DNA of 64,000 bases from JACVRW01 sp963813495. Lineage in GTDB: Bacteria > Actinomycetota > Thermoleophilia > Solirubrobacterales > Thermoleophilaceae. The DNA is taken from contig CAWEZC010000007.1 in assembly GCA_963813495.1 (NCBI GenBank), forward strand, positions 1-64,000, read 5' to 3'. The notes beneath the pieces are model-generated. The model worked only from the letters and a program-made list of their open reading frames with translations, was not told the DNA's origin and did no database searches. A program made the translations under genes and the position numbers. Below are positions 36,319 to 44,518 of this stretch, piece by piece (within the stretch, counting starts at the first letter, position 1; each line of letters starts with the position of its first letter).

Positions 36319-36465
36319 GCAAGCCGTTCAAGGGCGTGATCAACCTCGACATTCGAGATTGATACGCCCGACTGGGAACCGTACGAGCAGCCAACGGCGT
36401 CGGAGGGGCGCCGAACGTGCTCTTCGTCGTCTGGGACGACATTGGGATCGGCGCCACGTGACCCC
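36315..36465 (+). pseudogene. Second sulfatase, N-terminal relic
   Basis: Starts MSKPFKGVINLDIRD on an ATG overlapping the FGE stop with GGAGG upstream. Joining frames gives PDWEPYEQP and GAPNVLFVVWDDIGIGA, the start of an arylsulfatase with the metal-binding Asp pair. At least two frameshifts; the CxPxR part and the rest are missing. Confidence 0.6.
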
Positions 36466-36587
36466 TCGGCGGTCCGATCGCATGCAAGAGGCCACGGATC
36501 CCAGGCATTCACCGACTGTCGCGGCGTGCTCTACCAATCGCGAGCGCTACCCGTGCCCGCGTGCGTGTCCGACGCAGCTGGGGTGCC

Positions 36588-37325
36588 ATGACCGAACCGG
36601 TGGACGAGGTGGGCGCGGTGTCGGGGGCCCGTGACGCCGAGTTGACCCCCGGTGCCCGCCGGGCCAGGCACGAGGCGCGCACCGAGGGGGTTGTCGTGCT
36701 GACAGTGAACGTCGCGTTGCTCGCGATCCTCGCCGGTCTAGACAAGGCGAAGGGCTGGGGCATCCTCGACGTCCCGTGGTGGGCGTGGCTGCTGCTCGCC
36801 GCGCCCTCGCTGGTGCTGATCATCGCGCTGCTCGCCGAGCCGCTGGCCGAGCTGAGCCCAGGGTGGGTGCGGAACGCCGGCGTGGCGTTGATCGCGCTAC
36901 TCGCCGCCTCAGACGCGTTCGCCGTCGCCGTGCTCCTCGTCGCCCTCGGGAGCAGCAGCACGGACGACCTCAGCGCCGGCGACCTGCTCGCCCATGGGGC
37001 GATCATCTGGCTCTCCAACATCATCACCTTCGGGCTGTTGTTCTGGCAGATCGCCGAGGGCGGGCCGCGCGTGCGCGAAGAGCGCGGGCGGCCTGACTGC
37101 GACTTCGAGTTCCCCCAGGACGCCAGGCAACGAGCCGACTGGACTCCACGGCTGAGCGACTTCCTCTATGTGTCGCTCACGAATGCGATCGCGGTGAGCC
37201 CGACGGACACGATGCCGCTCACGCACCGCGCCAAGGCCCTCATGGCAGTCGAGTCGCTGATCTCGTACGCCATCGCGATTCTCGTCATCTCCCGCGCCGT
37301 GAACGTGCTCGGTACGAGCACCTAA
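36588..37325 (+). CDS. Polytopic membrane protein, unknown function
   Basis: 245 residues from MTEPVDEVGAV. About five TM helices (VVVLTVNVALLAILAG; AWLLLAAPSLVLIIALL; NAGVALIALLAASDAFAV; IIWLSNIITFGLLFW; LISYAIAILVISRAV). A conserved-looking loop FLYVSLTNAIAVSPTDTMPL before the last helix resembles a family of actinobacterial proteins related to two-TM ion channels, but no selectivity filter is visible. Alone, with debris upstream. Confidence 0.65.
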   Translation: MTEPVDEVGAVSGARDAELTPGARRARHEARTEGVVVLTVNVALLAILAGLDKAKGWGILDVPWWAWLLLAAPSLVLIIALLAEPLAELSPGWVRNAGVALIALLAASDAFAVAVLLVALGSSSTDDLSAGDLLAHGAIIWLSNIITFGLLFWQIAEGGPRVREERGRPDCDFEFPQDARQRADWTPRLSDFLYVSLTNAIAVSPTDTMPLTHRAKALMAVESLISYAIAILVISRAVNVLGTST

Positions 37326-37905
37326 CCGCGCAGAGGCGGTAGAGAGAGCCGCGGTCGCCTTCCGTCGATGCGTGGCCGCCATTTTCGCGACAGCGGACTT
37401 TCGATGGCCTGCTCCAGGCCACCAGGTAGCTGAGCCCGAGGTTGGTGTACGCCGGCTGGCCGCGCGACAGCTCGGCGCCTGGAACGCTGGGTACTGAGTT
37501 CGCTTCGCCAGCGGTCGCGAATGTCGCATGAAGGCCGCTGTGGCGATCGCTGCCTATTGGAGTGCAAACTTCGGCGCAAGTACGGCCGATTGGGCGCGGG
37601 TACGATCCCGGCGCTGAGCGGAGGATTGCCTCAGGCGGCTCGCTGCCCAGTCTGCGTTGCTTTGCGGTTCGGGTCAACCGTTTCGTCGCTGGCGAGCAGG
37701 CGATTATCTGACTTCAGCCTGCACGCCTCGAAGCGATAGCGAGCGCGGGACCTGTCCTGACTCCCGCTTGTCATCCAGAGCGTTCGTTGGCCCGGTCAAC
37801 GTCTGTCGCAGCCGGCTTCGCCTAGGGGTTCGGTCGGTAAATGAGGGGCGGCGGAGCCGCGCTCGTGGGAGAGGAAGCGCCGCATCCAGCGCGAATTTCG
37901 AGGAG
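37326..37905. other. No supported gene
   Basis: 580 bp with only short or low-quality frames on both strands and base composition somewhat less GC-rich than the neighbours. I see no RNA gene, repeat or clear promoter. Confidence 0.3.
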
Positions 37906-38394
37906 ATGCCGTCTGAGCGCCCGAGCGTTGTCAGGATCATCAACCGCGGGGAACGCCGTGGCGGGCTCCGACCCCGAGACGCCGCGTACCTCGTCGTCGC
38001 CGTGTGGCTGATCGCGGTCGTCGCCTGGGGGATCCTCGAGCACTTCATCGACCGGGACAACTTCCCGACGATCTGGCTCGGAATGTGGTGGGCGTTGCAA
38101 ACCGTGACGACCGTCGGGTACGGGGACGTCGTCCCCACGACCACCGCGGGCCGCGGCGTGGCTTCAGTCTTGCTGCTCGGCGGGCTCGCCTTGATCTCGG
38201 TCGTCACGGCCACCATCACCAGCGGATTCGTGAGCCGCGCGCAGCAACAGCGGGCCGACGCGGGTCAGGACCCGGCACTCCAGCAACTCGCGGGGCTGGA
38301 CAAGCGGCTCGCCGCCCTCGACGAGCGGTTCGCCCACGTCGAAGAGCGCCTCGAGCGCATCCTCGATCGAGTCGGCGAACGACCGGGCAGCTGA
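37906..38394 (+). CDS. Two-TM potassium channel
   Basis: 162 residues from MPSERPSVVRIIN. TM1 (YLVVAVWLIAVVAWGIL), pore helix and selectivity filter TVTTVGYGDVVP (about residues 62-73), TM2 (VASVLLLGGLALISVVTATIT), then a C-terminal coiled coil (LAALDERFAHVEERLERILDRV) likely used for tetramerisation. GAGGAG abuts the ATG, so a start further upstream is possible. Conducts K+; gating domain absent. Confidence 0.88.
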   Translation: MPSERPSVVRIINRGERRGGLRPRDAAYLVVAVWLIAVVAWGILEHFIDRDNFPTIWLGMWWALQTVTTVGYGDVVPTTTAGRGVASVLLLGGLALISVVTATITSGFVSRAQQQRADAGQDPALQQLAGLDKRLAALDERFAHVEERLERILDRVGERPGS

Positions 38395-38708
38395 GCCCCG
38401 CCCATTTGCCAGGCAGCCGCGACGGAGCCAGCGGTCAGACGGGGCGAGTCACTTATCGCTTCCGCCTGAAGGGCGCACTCGAGCGCCGGCGAGCTGGTGC
38501 CCGCTCCGGACGAATAGCGAGAGCGATTCCCCAGCGCCGGCTCGCTATCGCAAAGGCGAAAACAGCACCACTCGTCCGCAGCGCTTCGAGATTGCCGAGA
38601 TCTCCATTTCGCCACCGGCTGAACTCAGGGCGCGAACTTCATCGTTGCGCCCGTCACTCGCCTGCTTCTGAGAGGGCCTTCGCGAGCAAATCGCCGTTAG
38701 TGGCCGTT

Positions 38709-39378
38709 TCAGGTGAGCAGGCTCGTCGTCCCCTTGGCGACGAGGTAGCCGCCGAGGATGACCGAGCCCGAAAGGAGGACGGCGTGCTCGTGGCGACGGA
38801 CCCAGGCCGTCGCCGCGTCGAGATAGCGGCGGGCCGCACCGGGGCGCACCGTCGCCAGCACGAGCGACGCGAGAGGGATCATGAACCAGAGGGCGTCGTA
38901 GATCGCGACCTGCAGGGCGGCGTCCACGGGGGCAGGCCGTTCGGAGGCGATCGCGTTGAGCGCCGCGAGGTAGATGAGCCCGGGTAGATGCGTGCCTATC
39001 CCGGCGGCGACGGCGTCGCGGGCGGAGGGGTTTTGCAGGTTTCGGGCGAAGCGCGAGCCCGCGGGTGTTGCCGACGGGCTCGAGCTGCGCCGACGCCTGG
39101 GTTGAACCCAGCCCCGTTGCAGACCGGCCGCGAACCCGAGCGCCGCCGCACCGAAGGCGACGTCGAGCACGGCCGTGAACGTCGACCCCCCGACAGCCAC
39201 GTTGGCTCCGTGGAAGACTCCGACCACTACCAGCCCGATCGCCCAGCTCGAGGCAAAGCCTGCGGCGGTGCAGTAGCCGCTGTGACGTGGGCCTTTCGAG
39301 CAGTACCAGGACCGCCGCTAGGCTCGTCCCCGGCCGTAGGCCGCTGAACAACCCCAGGACCAGCGCCTCGAGATTCAT
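38709..39378 (-). pseudogene. GAP/Sap-family membrane protein, frameshifted
   Basis: Start MNLEALVLGLFSGLRPGTSLAAVLVLL at 39378; the frame shifts near 39295 and continues GFASSWAIGLVVVGVFHGA, then FARNLQNPSARDAVAAGIG and LPGLIYLAALNAIA, the signature of the GAP (Sap, sulfolipid-addressing-like) family. About six TM helices, ~222 residues when joined. In mycobacteria, relatives help move glycolipids to the surface. One frameshift only. Confidence 0.65.
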
Positions 39379-39881
39379 CGCACGCGGCTCGACGAGCGGC
39401 GGCACCGGCCGTCGATGGACTGGTCGTTGCGACCATGGGCGCAGGGGAGCTTCGCCCAGTCAACCCAACGGACCCGCGCACCCCGGCGGGGGACGTCATA
39501 TGAGGCGCTGCCGCCGTGGGAGACCGCCCGTCGGGTTCCGCGTGCACTCGACGGCGGGCGCAGGCGAAAGGTCCGGAAGCCAGGAGCCCCGCAACGACGC
39601 AAAGTGTCCTAGACGGCGACGCCGGGCAACTACCGCTCGGCGTCTCCGGCGCCTCACCTCGATGGGCCCTCACGATCGAGTTGGACGAGGAGGAGGCTCG
39701 GGCAGGACCGGCACGGCACTCCTGCAATGCGCGACCACCAGGAGCCTCCCCGGGTTCACGCGGGAGGGGAGCGGCGAGCTGCGCGTCTCGCTACTGCTTC
39801 TCGTCCGAGGCGACAGCGCCGCCGGTTTACGCTGCGCTGCCGCCTTTGCCTAACGCTCTGTTGCAGCTGTACTCTGCGGGC
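39379..39881. other. No supported gene; holds 26-bp repeat copy 1
   Basis: About 500 bp without a convincing gene. It contains one copy of a 26-bp element bounded by CTCCTG and CAGGAG (39719-39744). Confidence 0.35.
39719..39744. repeat. 26-bp repeat with inverted ends, copy 1
   Basis: Begins CTCCTGCAATGCGCGA and ends ACCAGGAG; 23 of 26 bases equal the copy at 40520. The 6-bp ends are inverted repeats in both copies. Confidence 0.5.
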
Positions 39882-40343
39882 ATGGGTGCGCTGATGCTGG
39901 CGTCTGACGCCGAGCGGGAGGCGTGCGCGTCACGACTGCGCGACGCTGCGGTCGAGGGCCGCCTCGACATCGTTGAGCTTGAGAAACGGCTGGCCGCCGC
40001 GTATCGAGCTCGCACGCGGCTCGACCTCGCCGGGCTCACCGCCGACCTTCCGCAGCCGCCCACCATGCGAGAGCGGACGCTCCGGTTGCACCGGCGGCGT
40101 GCGCCTGCTGTCCTGCGCCGACGCCTCGTCGCGTTCGCCGCGGCCGCCAACGCGACACTTCTGGGCCTCTGGATGGCCGACGTCGGCGCCATGCGCGATC
40201 CGGCGATTTTCGGCATGACGCAGTTCGACTTGCCGTGGCCCCTCATTCCGCTCGCCGCCTTGAGCAGCGCCATCGCGGCGGCCGCCCGGCGCCGTCGGCG
40301 CGCTGACCAGACGACGCCGGACACTCCGATCCCGATCGGCTAA
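39882..40343 (+). CDS. DUF1707 domain membrane protein
   Basis: 153 residues. N-terminal DUF1707 (SDAEREACASRLRDAAVEGR, then LDIVELEKRLAAAYRARTR), about residues 8-60, a short helical domain common in actinobacteria. Two TM helices follow (LVAFAAAANATLLGLWM; PWPLIPLAALSSAIAAA). Role unknown. Single gene. Confidence 0.75.
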   Translation: MGALMLASDAEREACASRLRDAAVEGRLDIVELEKRLAAAYRARTRLDLAGLTADLPQPPTMRERTLRLHRRRAPAVLRRRLVAFAAAANATLLGLWMADVGAMRDPAIFGMTQFDLPWPLIPLAALSSAIAAAARRRRRADQTTPDTPIPIG

Positions 40344-40519
40344 CGGCACTCCGCTGCAACCCAGCCGTCGCCGCCTGTCGCTTCTGCTTCCGCTTGATGG
40401 GAGCCGTCGTCGTACCGGCGGTCCTCGCTGCTGCATGGACGAGCAGCAGGTGTGCGCGGGCAGGTGGTCGGCGCCTTTCGACGGTGCTGGATTTGTGGAA
40501 AGCGGGACTGGTGCCCGCG

Positions 40520-40545
40520 CTCCTGCAACGCGCGAGAACCAGGAG
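40520..40545. repeat. 26-bp repeat with inverted ends, copy 2
   Basis: Begins CTCCTGCAACGCGCGA and ends ACCAGGAG; differs from copy 1 at three bases. It opens the structured non-coding region at the left of the conjugative element. Confidence 0.5.
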
Positions 40546-40550
40546 GGCGG

Positions 40551-41054
40551 TTAGCGACCGGTCGTCCGGCCCGTACCCGGTGATAGGCCGCTATCGGTGG
40601 TCTGCCGGCCCGGTTCCGGGTGTTCGGCTGGCTGTGCGACTGGGGTAGAGCCCGGTCTGTCCCTCTCAACGCGTGTTGCTTGTTGTCGCTGACCACCCGC
40701 CCTCTGCCTTCGGTTCGTTCGGGTGGTCAGCGAACGAGGGACAGACCAAATGACGAGGTCGTGGGAGGGAAGGCGGGAAGCAAGATCTGGGACCAGGTGG
40801 ACGGGTAGCAGGCCGGCGGTAGAGATACGGGAATCAGAAAGCGGCTTGGTTGAGGTCTCCGGCTGGCGGGGCGGGCTGGGGTCGGCGTGAAACGTGTCGG
40901 GGTAGAACGCGGGTTCGAGGTTGGAGTTCGACGGGGCAGGTGGCGGGGGCGCCGGGAGCGTGTGCAAAGTGGCGGCAGGGTTGGGCGTGAAGTCGCCAGC
41001 TGAGGGCGGGATGCTTGGCGCGTAGTCAGCTGCAGCGATGGCGGCGGCGGCCAA
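40551..41054 (-). CDS. Hypothetical Pro/Ser-rich protein (doubtful)
   Basis: 167 residues on the minus strand. N-terminal Ala stretch, then Pro/Thr/Ser-rich sequence (LHTLPAPPPPAPSNSNLEPAF) and a basic tail. Third-position GC is only moderate, there is no domain, and the frame runs through the nested inverted repeat. It may be an element-encoded gene or chance. Confidence 0.25.
   Translation of the reverse strand: MAAAAIAAADYAPSIPPSAGDFTPNPAATLHTLPAPPPPAPSNSNLEPAFYPDTFHADPSPPRQPETSTKPLSDSRISTAGLLPVHLVPDLASRLPSHDLVIWSVPRSLTTRTNRRQRAGGQRQQATRVERDRPGSTPVAQPAEHPEPGRQTTDSGLSPGTGRTTGR
40654..40747. repeat. Nested inverted repeat (two perfect 12-bp stems)
   Basis: Outer arms GGTCTGTCCCTC (40654-40665) and GAGGGACAGACC (40736-40747); inner arms GCTGACCACCCG (40688-40699) and CGGGTGGTCAGC (40720-40731), 20-nt loop. 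The 22-nt left bulge carries a mini-hairpin CAAC-GCGT-GTTG. A further small hairpin (GATAG-GCCG-CTATC) is at 40582-40595. It lies 480 bp before the replication-relaxation gene: candidate origin of transfer/replication or structured RNA. Confidence 0.6.
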
Positions 41055-41229
41055 CCGTGACCTCGGTCAACGGCTTGTGCTTTTGCGCCACGTCTGAAGA
41101 TTCTCGGCGTCGGCCGATTCTCGCTTAGCGACTGCGTTTGCGGACAGGCGGGCGCGGCCCGCTCGGCGTTTCCGGCGGCTGCGCTGGGGGGCCACTTTCC
41201 GGGGTCGACCCCTCTCTAGGTGTAGAGGG

Positions 41230-41943
41230 ATGATTTCTCAGCCCGGAAAGTTCGCCCCCCTTGATCAGCCAGGTGCGTCGTCGCGGGCCGGAACGGGGGT
41301 GCGGCGGCGGCGGTCGGATGCGGGCACGTTGCGCTGCACGGCTCGGGACCTGGAGCTGCTCGGACTGGTCGGCGAGCAGTACGCGCTGTCGCTGCCGCAG
41401 CTCGCGCGCGTGATAGGCCGCACCGTGCACGCGGCCCGGTGGTTGCGCTCGCGCTGGGAGCGGGCGGGCTGGGTGAAGGGACGGGCGGTGCTTGTGGGCG
41501 AGCCGGTGTTCGTGTGGCTCACGCGCCGAGGGCAGCGGGTGTGCGGCAGCGAGTACTCGCTGTGGCGGCCGAACCCGGGAGCGTTGCCCCACATCGCGGC
41601 GGTGACCGAGGTGCGGTTGTGGGTTGCGTCACGGCATCCGGGCGCGGGCTGGGTCTGTGAGCGTGAGCTGGCCCGCGAGGCCCGCATCGCCGGGACCGCG
41701 GGACGGCACCGGCCGGACGGGCTGGTGGTGCTGGAAGGGCGGGAGCTGCCGGTGGAAGTGGAGCTCTCGCATAAGCGGCCGGCGCGGCGCGAGCGGGTCA
41801 TGCGCGAGCTCGTCAGCCGCTACGGCCAGGCGGCCTACTTCGCCCCGGAGGGTCCCCGGCAGGCCCTGGAAAAGACAGCGCGAGCCGTCCCGGACGGACG
41901 GGTGCAGATCTTCGCGCTGCCCAACGGAGAGGAGCAGACATGA
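41230..41943 (+). CDS. Replication-relaxation family protein
   Basis: 237 residues. N-terminal winged-helix part (RDLELLGLVGEQYALSLPQL, ARWLRSRWERAGWV) followed by the conserved core RHRPDGLVVLEGRELPVEVELS, where Asp and Glu-x-Glu resemble a nuclease-like active site. This family takes the relaxase/replication role in actinobacterial integrative conjugative elements. A small inverted repeat (CCTCT-N8-AGAGG) sits just upstream. Overlaps the next gene by 4 nt (ATGA). Confidence 0.85.
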   Translation: MISQPGKFAPLDQPGASSRAGTGVRRRRSDAGTLRCTARDLELLGLVGEQYALSLPQLARVIGRTVHAARWLRSRWERAGWVKGRAVLVGEPVFVWLTRRGQRVCGSEYSLWRPNPGALPHIAAVTEVRLWVASRHPGAGWVCERELAREARIAGTAGRHRPDGLVVLEGRELPVEVELSHKRPARRERVMRELVSRYGQAAYFAPEGPRQALEKTARAVPDGRVQIFALPNGEEQT

Positions 41944-43670
41944 GTAGTCGAGGAGCGGGGATGTACGGTCGAGAGCAGGCCGACCCGGGCTGGATCGCCG
42001 CGCTGCTAGTCGGGGCGGTGGTGGCCGCGTTCAGTCTGCCGGGTGTCCTGCTGGGCATGGTGTTGGTGCCCGTGGCGCGTCGGCGGCGAGCGGCCATGGT
42101 GGTGGCGGCGGTCCTCGGGGCAGGCCTGATGCTCCTGTTGTGGGAGGGGATCTCCAACCAGATGGAGTCGGCGCTCGACGCGATCCGTCAGGCCGGCGGG
42201 TTCTGGAAGGACCCAGAGCATGCGGTCGAGGTCGCCTGGCCGCACATGCGGCTTTGGTGGCTGGCGGGCATCGGCATCGCCCCGGTCATCGCGGTCGGCG
42301 TCGAGCTGATCCGTCCCCGCAGCGTCGAGGAGCTCCGCGAGCGCGACGAGCGCCGCCAGGACCGCCTCCGGGCACGGCGCGAACGCTCGGCCCGCCGGGC
42401 CGTGGGAGCGCCCAAGCCCGAGCGAAAGCCGGCCGGGTTCGAGCTCGGACGCCACATCGACGGCGACCACCTGCTGCCCACCCGCCGGGGCCGGGTGACC
42501 ATGCCGCTCGCCCGGCTAATGCGCACGCTGCTCGTCATCGGGGCGCCCGGATCGGGCAAGACCGAGACCCTGCTTCGCCTCGCCCTGGGCGTGGCCGGCC
42601 AGACCGACTGGTCGGTGTTCATGCTCGACGCCAAGGGCGACCCCCACACCCAGCAACGCTTCGCGGCGCTGATGGCCCGGGCCGGCCGCACCCCGCGGCT
42701 GTTCCCCACGGAGGCCTACGACGGCTGGCGGGGCGACGGCCGCGAGATCGCCAACCGGCTGGTGCAACTGATCGACTGGGCCGAGGAAGGGGGCGGCACC
42801 TACTACCGCGACCTGTCGGTCAATCTCATCCGCGCCGCCTGCCAAGCCCCCCAAGGACCACCGCGCAGCTCGGGCGAGCTGCTCGACCGCCTCGATCGCA
42901 ACCGACTCAGCGACCTGTGGGCCGGCGACCGACGCCAGACAGAAGCTCTCGCCGGCGTCAAGGCCGAGCACGTCGACGCCTGCCGCCAGCGCTACGCCGC
43001 CTTCTTCGACGCCACCGAGGGCCAACTCGACGGCCGCTGGGCCTTCGAGGACACAGACAGCGGCTACCTGCTCCTGAACGAGCTGCTCTACGGGGAGGAG
43101 ACCGGCAAGCTGGGCCGGTTTCTGATCGAAGACTTCAAGCAGTACGTGGCCGCCCGGAAAGCCGAGGGCCGGCGGGTGCTGTTGATCATCGACGAGTTCT
43201 CGGCCATCGCCGACGGCGAACGCGTGGCCAGGATGATCGAGACCGTGCGCTCCTACGGGGCCGCCGTCGTGCTCGCCCCCCAAGCCTTCGAAGGCATGGG
43301 CGGGCCCGAAGCGTCGGCCCGCATCCTCAACGCCGCCCACACCATCCTGCTGCACGCCGTCCCCGACCCCGAGCCGATCGTCAAGGCCGCCGGCACCCGT
43401 CTGGCCATCGAGCAATCGCTGCAACATCAGGACGGTCTCTCCACCGACATCGGCTCGTCGCGGCAACAGCACCAGCTCAAGGCCGACCCCAACGAAGTTC
43501 GCCGCCTCCACTCCGGCATGTGTTACGCGCTCGGCTCCGGCAAGGCCCAGAAGCTCTACGTGGCCGCCGTCCCCGTCGCACCCGAAGGCAACCTGTTCCA
43601 CCCAAAGGAGCGCACGGCCGACGTACCGGACCAGGCCCCGCCCGACGATGACGAACCGATCCGACTCTGA
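41940..43670 (+). CDS. TraD/TraG-like conjugative coupling ATPase
   Basis: 576 residues. Two N-terminal TM helices (about 17-60) and one near 100-120, then a P-loop ATPase: Walker A VIGAPGSGKTETLL (about 202), Walker B RRVLLIIDEFSAIADG (about 409), followed by PQAFEGMGG. It would pump single- or double-stranded DNA to the mating channel. With the replication-relaxation gene it forms the transfer module of an integrative element. No other transfer genes are present. Confidence 0.85.
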   Translation: MSSRGAGMYGREQADPGWIAALLVGAVVAAFSLPGVLLGMVLVPVARRRRAAMVVAAVLGAGLMLLLWEGISNQMESALDAIRQAGGFWKDPEHAVEVAWPHMRLWWLAGIGIAPVIAVGVELIRPRSVEELRERDERRQDRLRARRERSARRAVGAPKPERKPAGFELGRHIDGDHLLPTRRGRVTMPLARLMRTLLVIGAPGSGKTETLLRLALGVAGQTDWSVFMLDAKGDPHTQQRFAALMARAGRTPRLFPTEAYDGWRGDGREIANRLVQLIDWAEEGGGTYYRDLSVNLIRAACQAPQGPPRSSGELLDRLDRNRLSDLWAGDRRQTEALAGVKAEHVDACRQRYAAFFDATEGQLDGRWAFEDTDSGYLLLNELLYGEETGKLGRFLIEDFKQYVAARKAEGRRVLLIIDEFSAIADGERVARMIETVRSYGAAVVLAPQAFEGMGGPEASARILNAAHTILLHAVPDPEPIVKAAGTRLAIEQSLQHQDGLSTDIGSSRQQHQLKADPNEVRRLHSGMCYALGSGKAQKLYVAAVPVAPEGNLFHPKERTADVPDQAPPDDDEPIRL

Positions 43671-43917
43671 AGCGAACGGCGCCGGCCGCCTGACCCGGGA
43701 CAACGTGCTGGGCGTCAGCGAGGTCGCGGAGCTGCTCGGACTGCCGCGCTCGACCGTGCACGACCTCGCACGTCGCGGTCTACTCCCGGCGCGGCGGGTA
43801 GGCCGCCGCTGGCTGTTTCTGCGCGACCGACTGGAGGCGGCGCTCAGGCCCCTGGACGACGCCGCAGCGTGGCGCCCGGCCGACGGCAAACGCCCGGATC
43901 TGCGTCGCAATCTGTAG
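43648..43917 (+). CDS. xis: Excisionase-type HTH protein
   Basis: 89 residues, overlapping the coupling gene by 23 nt. MerR-like excisionase HTH: LGVSEVAELLGLPRSTVHDLARRGLLPARRVGRRWLF (seen in blocks), about residues 21-60. Expected to bend DNA for excision by an integrase, but no integrase is found between it and the tRNA-Gly. A 10-bp direct repeat lies at its end. Confidence 0.82.
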   Translation: MTNRSDSEANGAGRLTRDNVLGVSEVAELLGLPRSTVHDLARRGLLPARRVGRRWLFLRDRLEAALRPLDDAAAWRPADGKRPDLRRNL

Positions 43918-43934
43918 CAAGCACCTGTAGCAAG
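43912..43934. repeat. 10-bp direct repeat at the xis stop
   Basis: CTGTAGCAAG occurs at 43912 and again at 43925, 13 bp apart, just before the tRNA end. Possible excisionase binding sites or att arm. Confidence 0.4.
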
Positions 43935-43972
43935 GCCGCCAATCTCGCCCAAGCCCTCGGTCCAGAACGCAG

Positions 43973-43998
43973 AAAACCCCGCGATTAGCGGGGCTTTC
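43973..43998. terminator. Bidirectional intrinsic terminator
   Basis: AAAA-CCCCGC-GATTA-GCGGGG-CTTT. On the minus strand the stem is followed by TTTT, 3' to tRNA-Gly; on the plus strand it ends the xis transcript. Confidence 0.8.
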
Positions 43999-44004
43999 GT
44001 ATCA

Positions 44005-44078
44005 AGCGGCTGATGGGATTCGAACCCACGACCTTCTGCATGGCAAGCAGACGCTCTAGCCAACTGAGCTACAGCCGC
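44005..44078 (-). tRNA. tRNA-Gly (GCC)
   Basis: 74 nt. Acceptor GCGGCTG pairs with CAGCCGC, discriminator T; anticodon stem TCTGC/GCAGA with loop TTGCCAT (GCC); T arm GTGGG-TTCGAAT-CCCAT. Its 3' end faces the conjugative element, consistent with use as attachment site. Confidence 0.93.
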
Positions 44079-44135
44079 GCGCCACGCGAGTATAGAGGGC
44101 GCTGAGCCCGGTCTGGCGGCCTCGGGCGGGGGCGT

Positions 44136-44459
44136 TCAGGCCGGTGTCGCGGCTCGCTCGATGGCCTGGCGCTTGGCCTTGTTGTGGCCCAGCAGCGCGC
44201 CGGGCGGGCCGCCCGTCACGAGTGTCACGACCGGATACCACCAACCCCACCAGCCCTCGGCGGCGCCGCGCGCGACCAGATAGAGCTCCCACAGGAACCC
44301 GGCGCCGTGGATGGGTCCGATGATCGGTGCGGCGTCGTGCCAGTCGATGATCACGCCCACCACCAGCGGGATCAGCAGCAGGAAGTCCACGATCGAGACG
44401 ATCACGATCAGCCGCAGTAGGGAGAGTGGACGCTCGACGCCTTGAGTCTGCGTTGCCAT
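44136..44459 (-). CDS. DUF3817-like small integral membrane protein
   Basis: 107 residues with three TM helices (LIVIVSIVDFLLLIPLVVGVI; GAGFLWELYLVARGA; YPVVTLVTGGPPGALLG). The pattern of GAGFLWELYL and GWWGWWYPVVT resembles DUF3817 proteins. C-terminal basic tail (NKAKRQAIERAA). Function unknown. Divergent from the ChaB gene. Confidence 0.65.
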   Translation of the reverse strand: MATQTQGVERPLSLLRLIVIVSIVDFLLLIPLVVGVIIDWHDAAPIIGPIHGAGFLWELYLVARGAAEGWWGWWYPVVTLVTGGPPGALLGHNKAKRQAIERAATPA

Positions 44460-44518
44460 GCCGCCAATGATGGCGAGTGCGGGTGTCCCGGCCCGGAGCA
44501 GCGGGTATCCGAAAGAGC

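Noticed and set aside
42516..44063. 515-residue minus-strand frame
   Set aside because: Antisense of the coupling ATPase and runs into tRNA-Gly; no recognisable domain.
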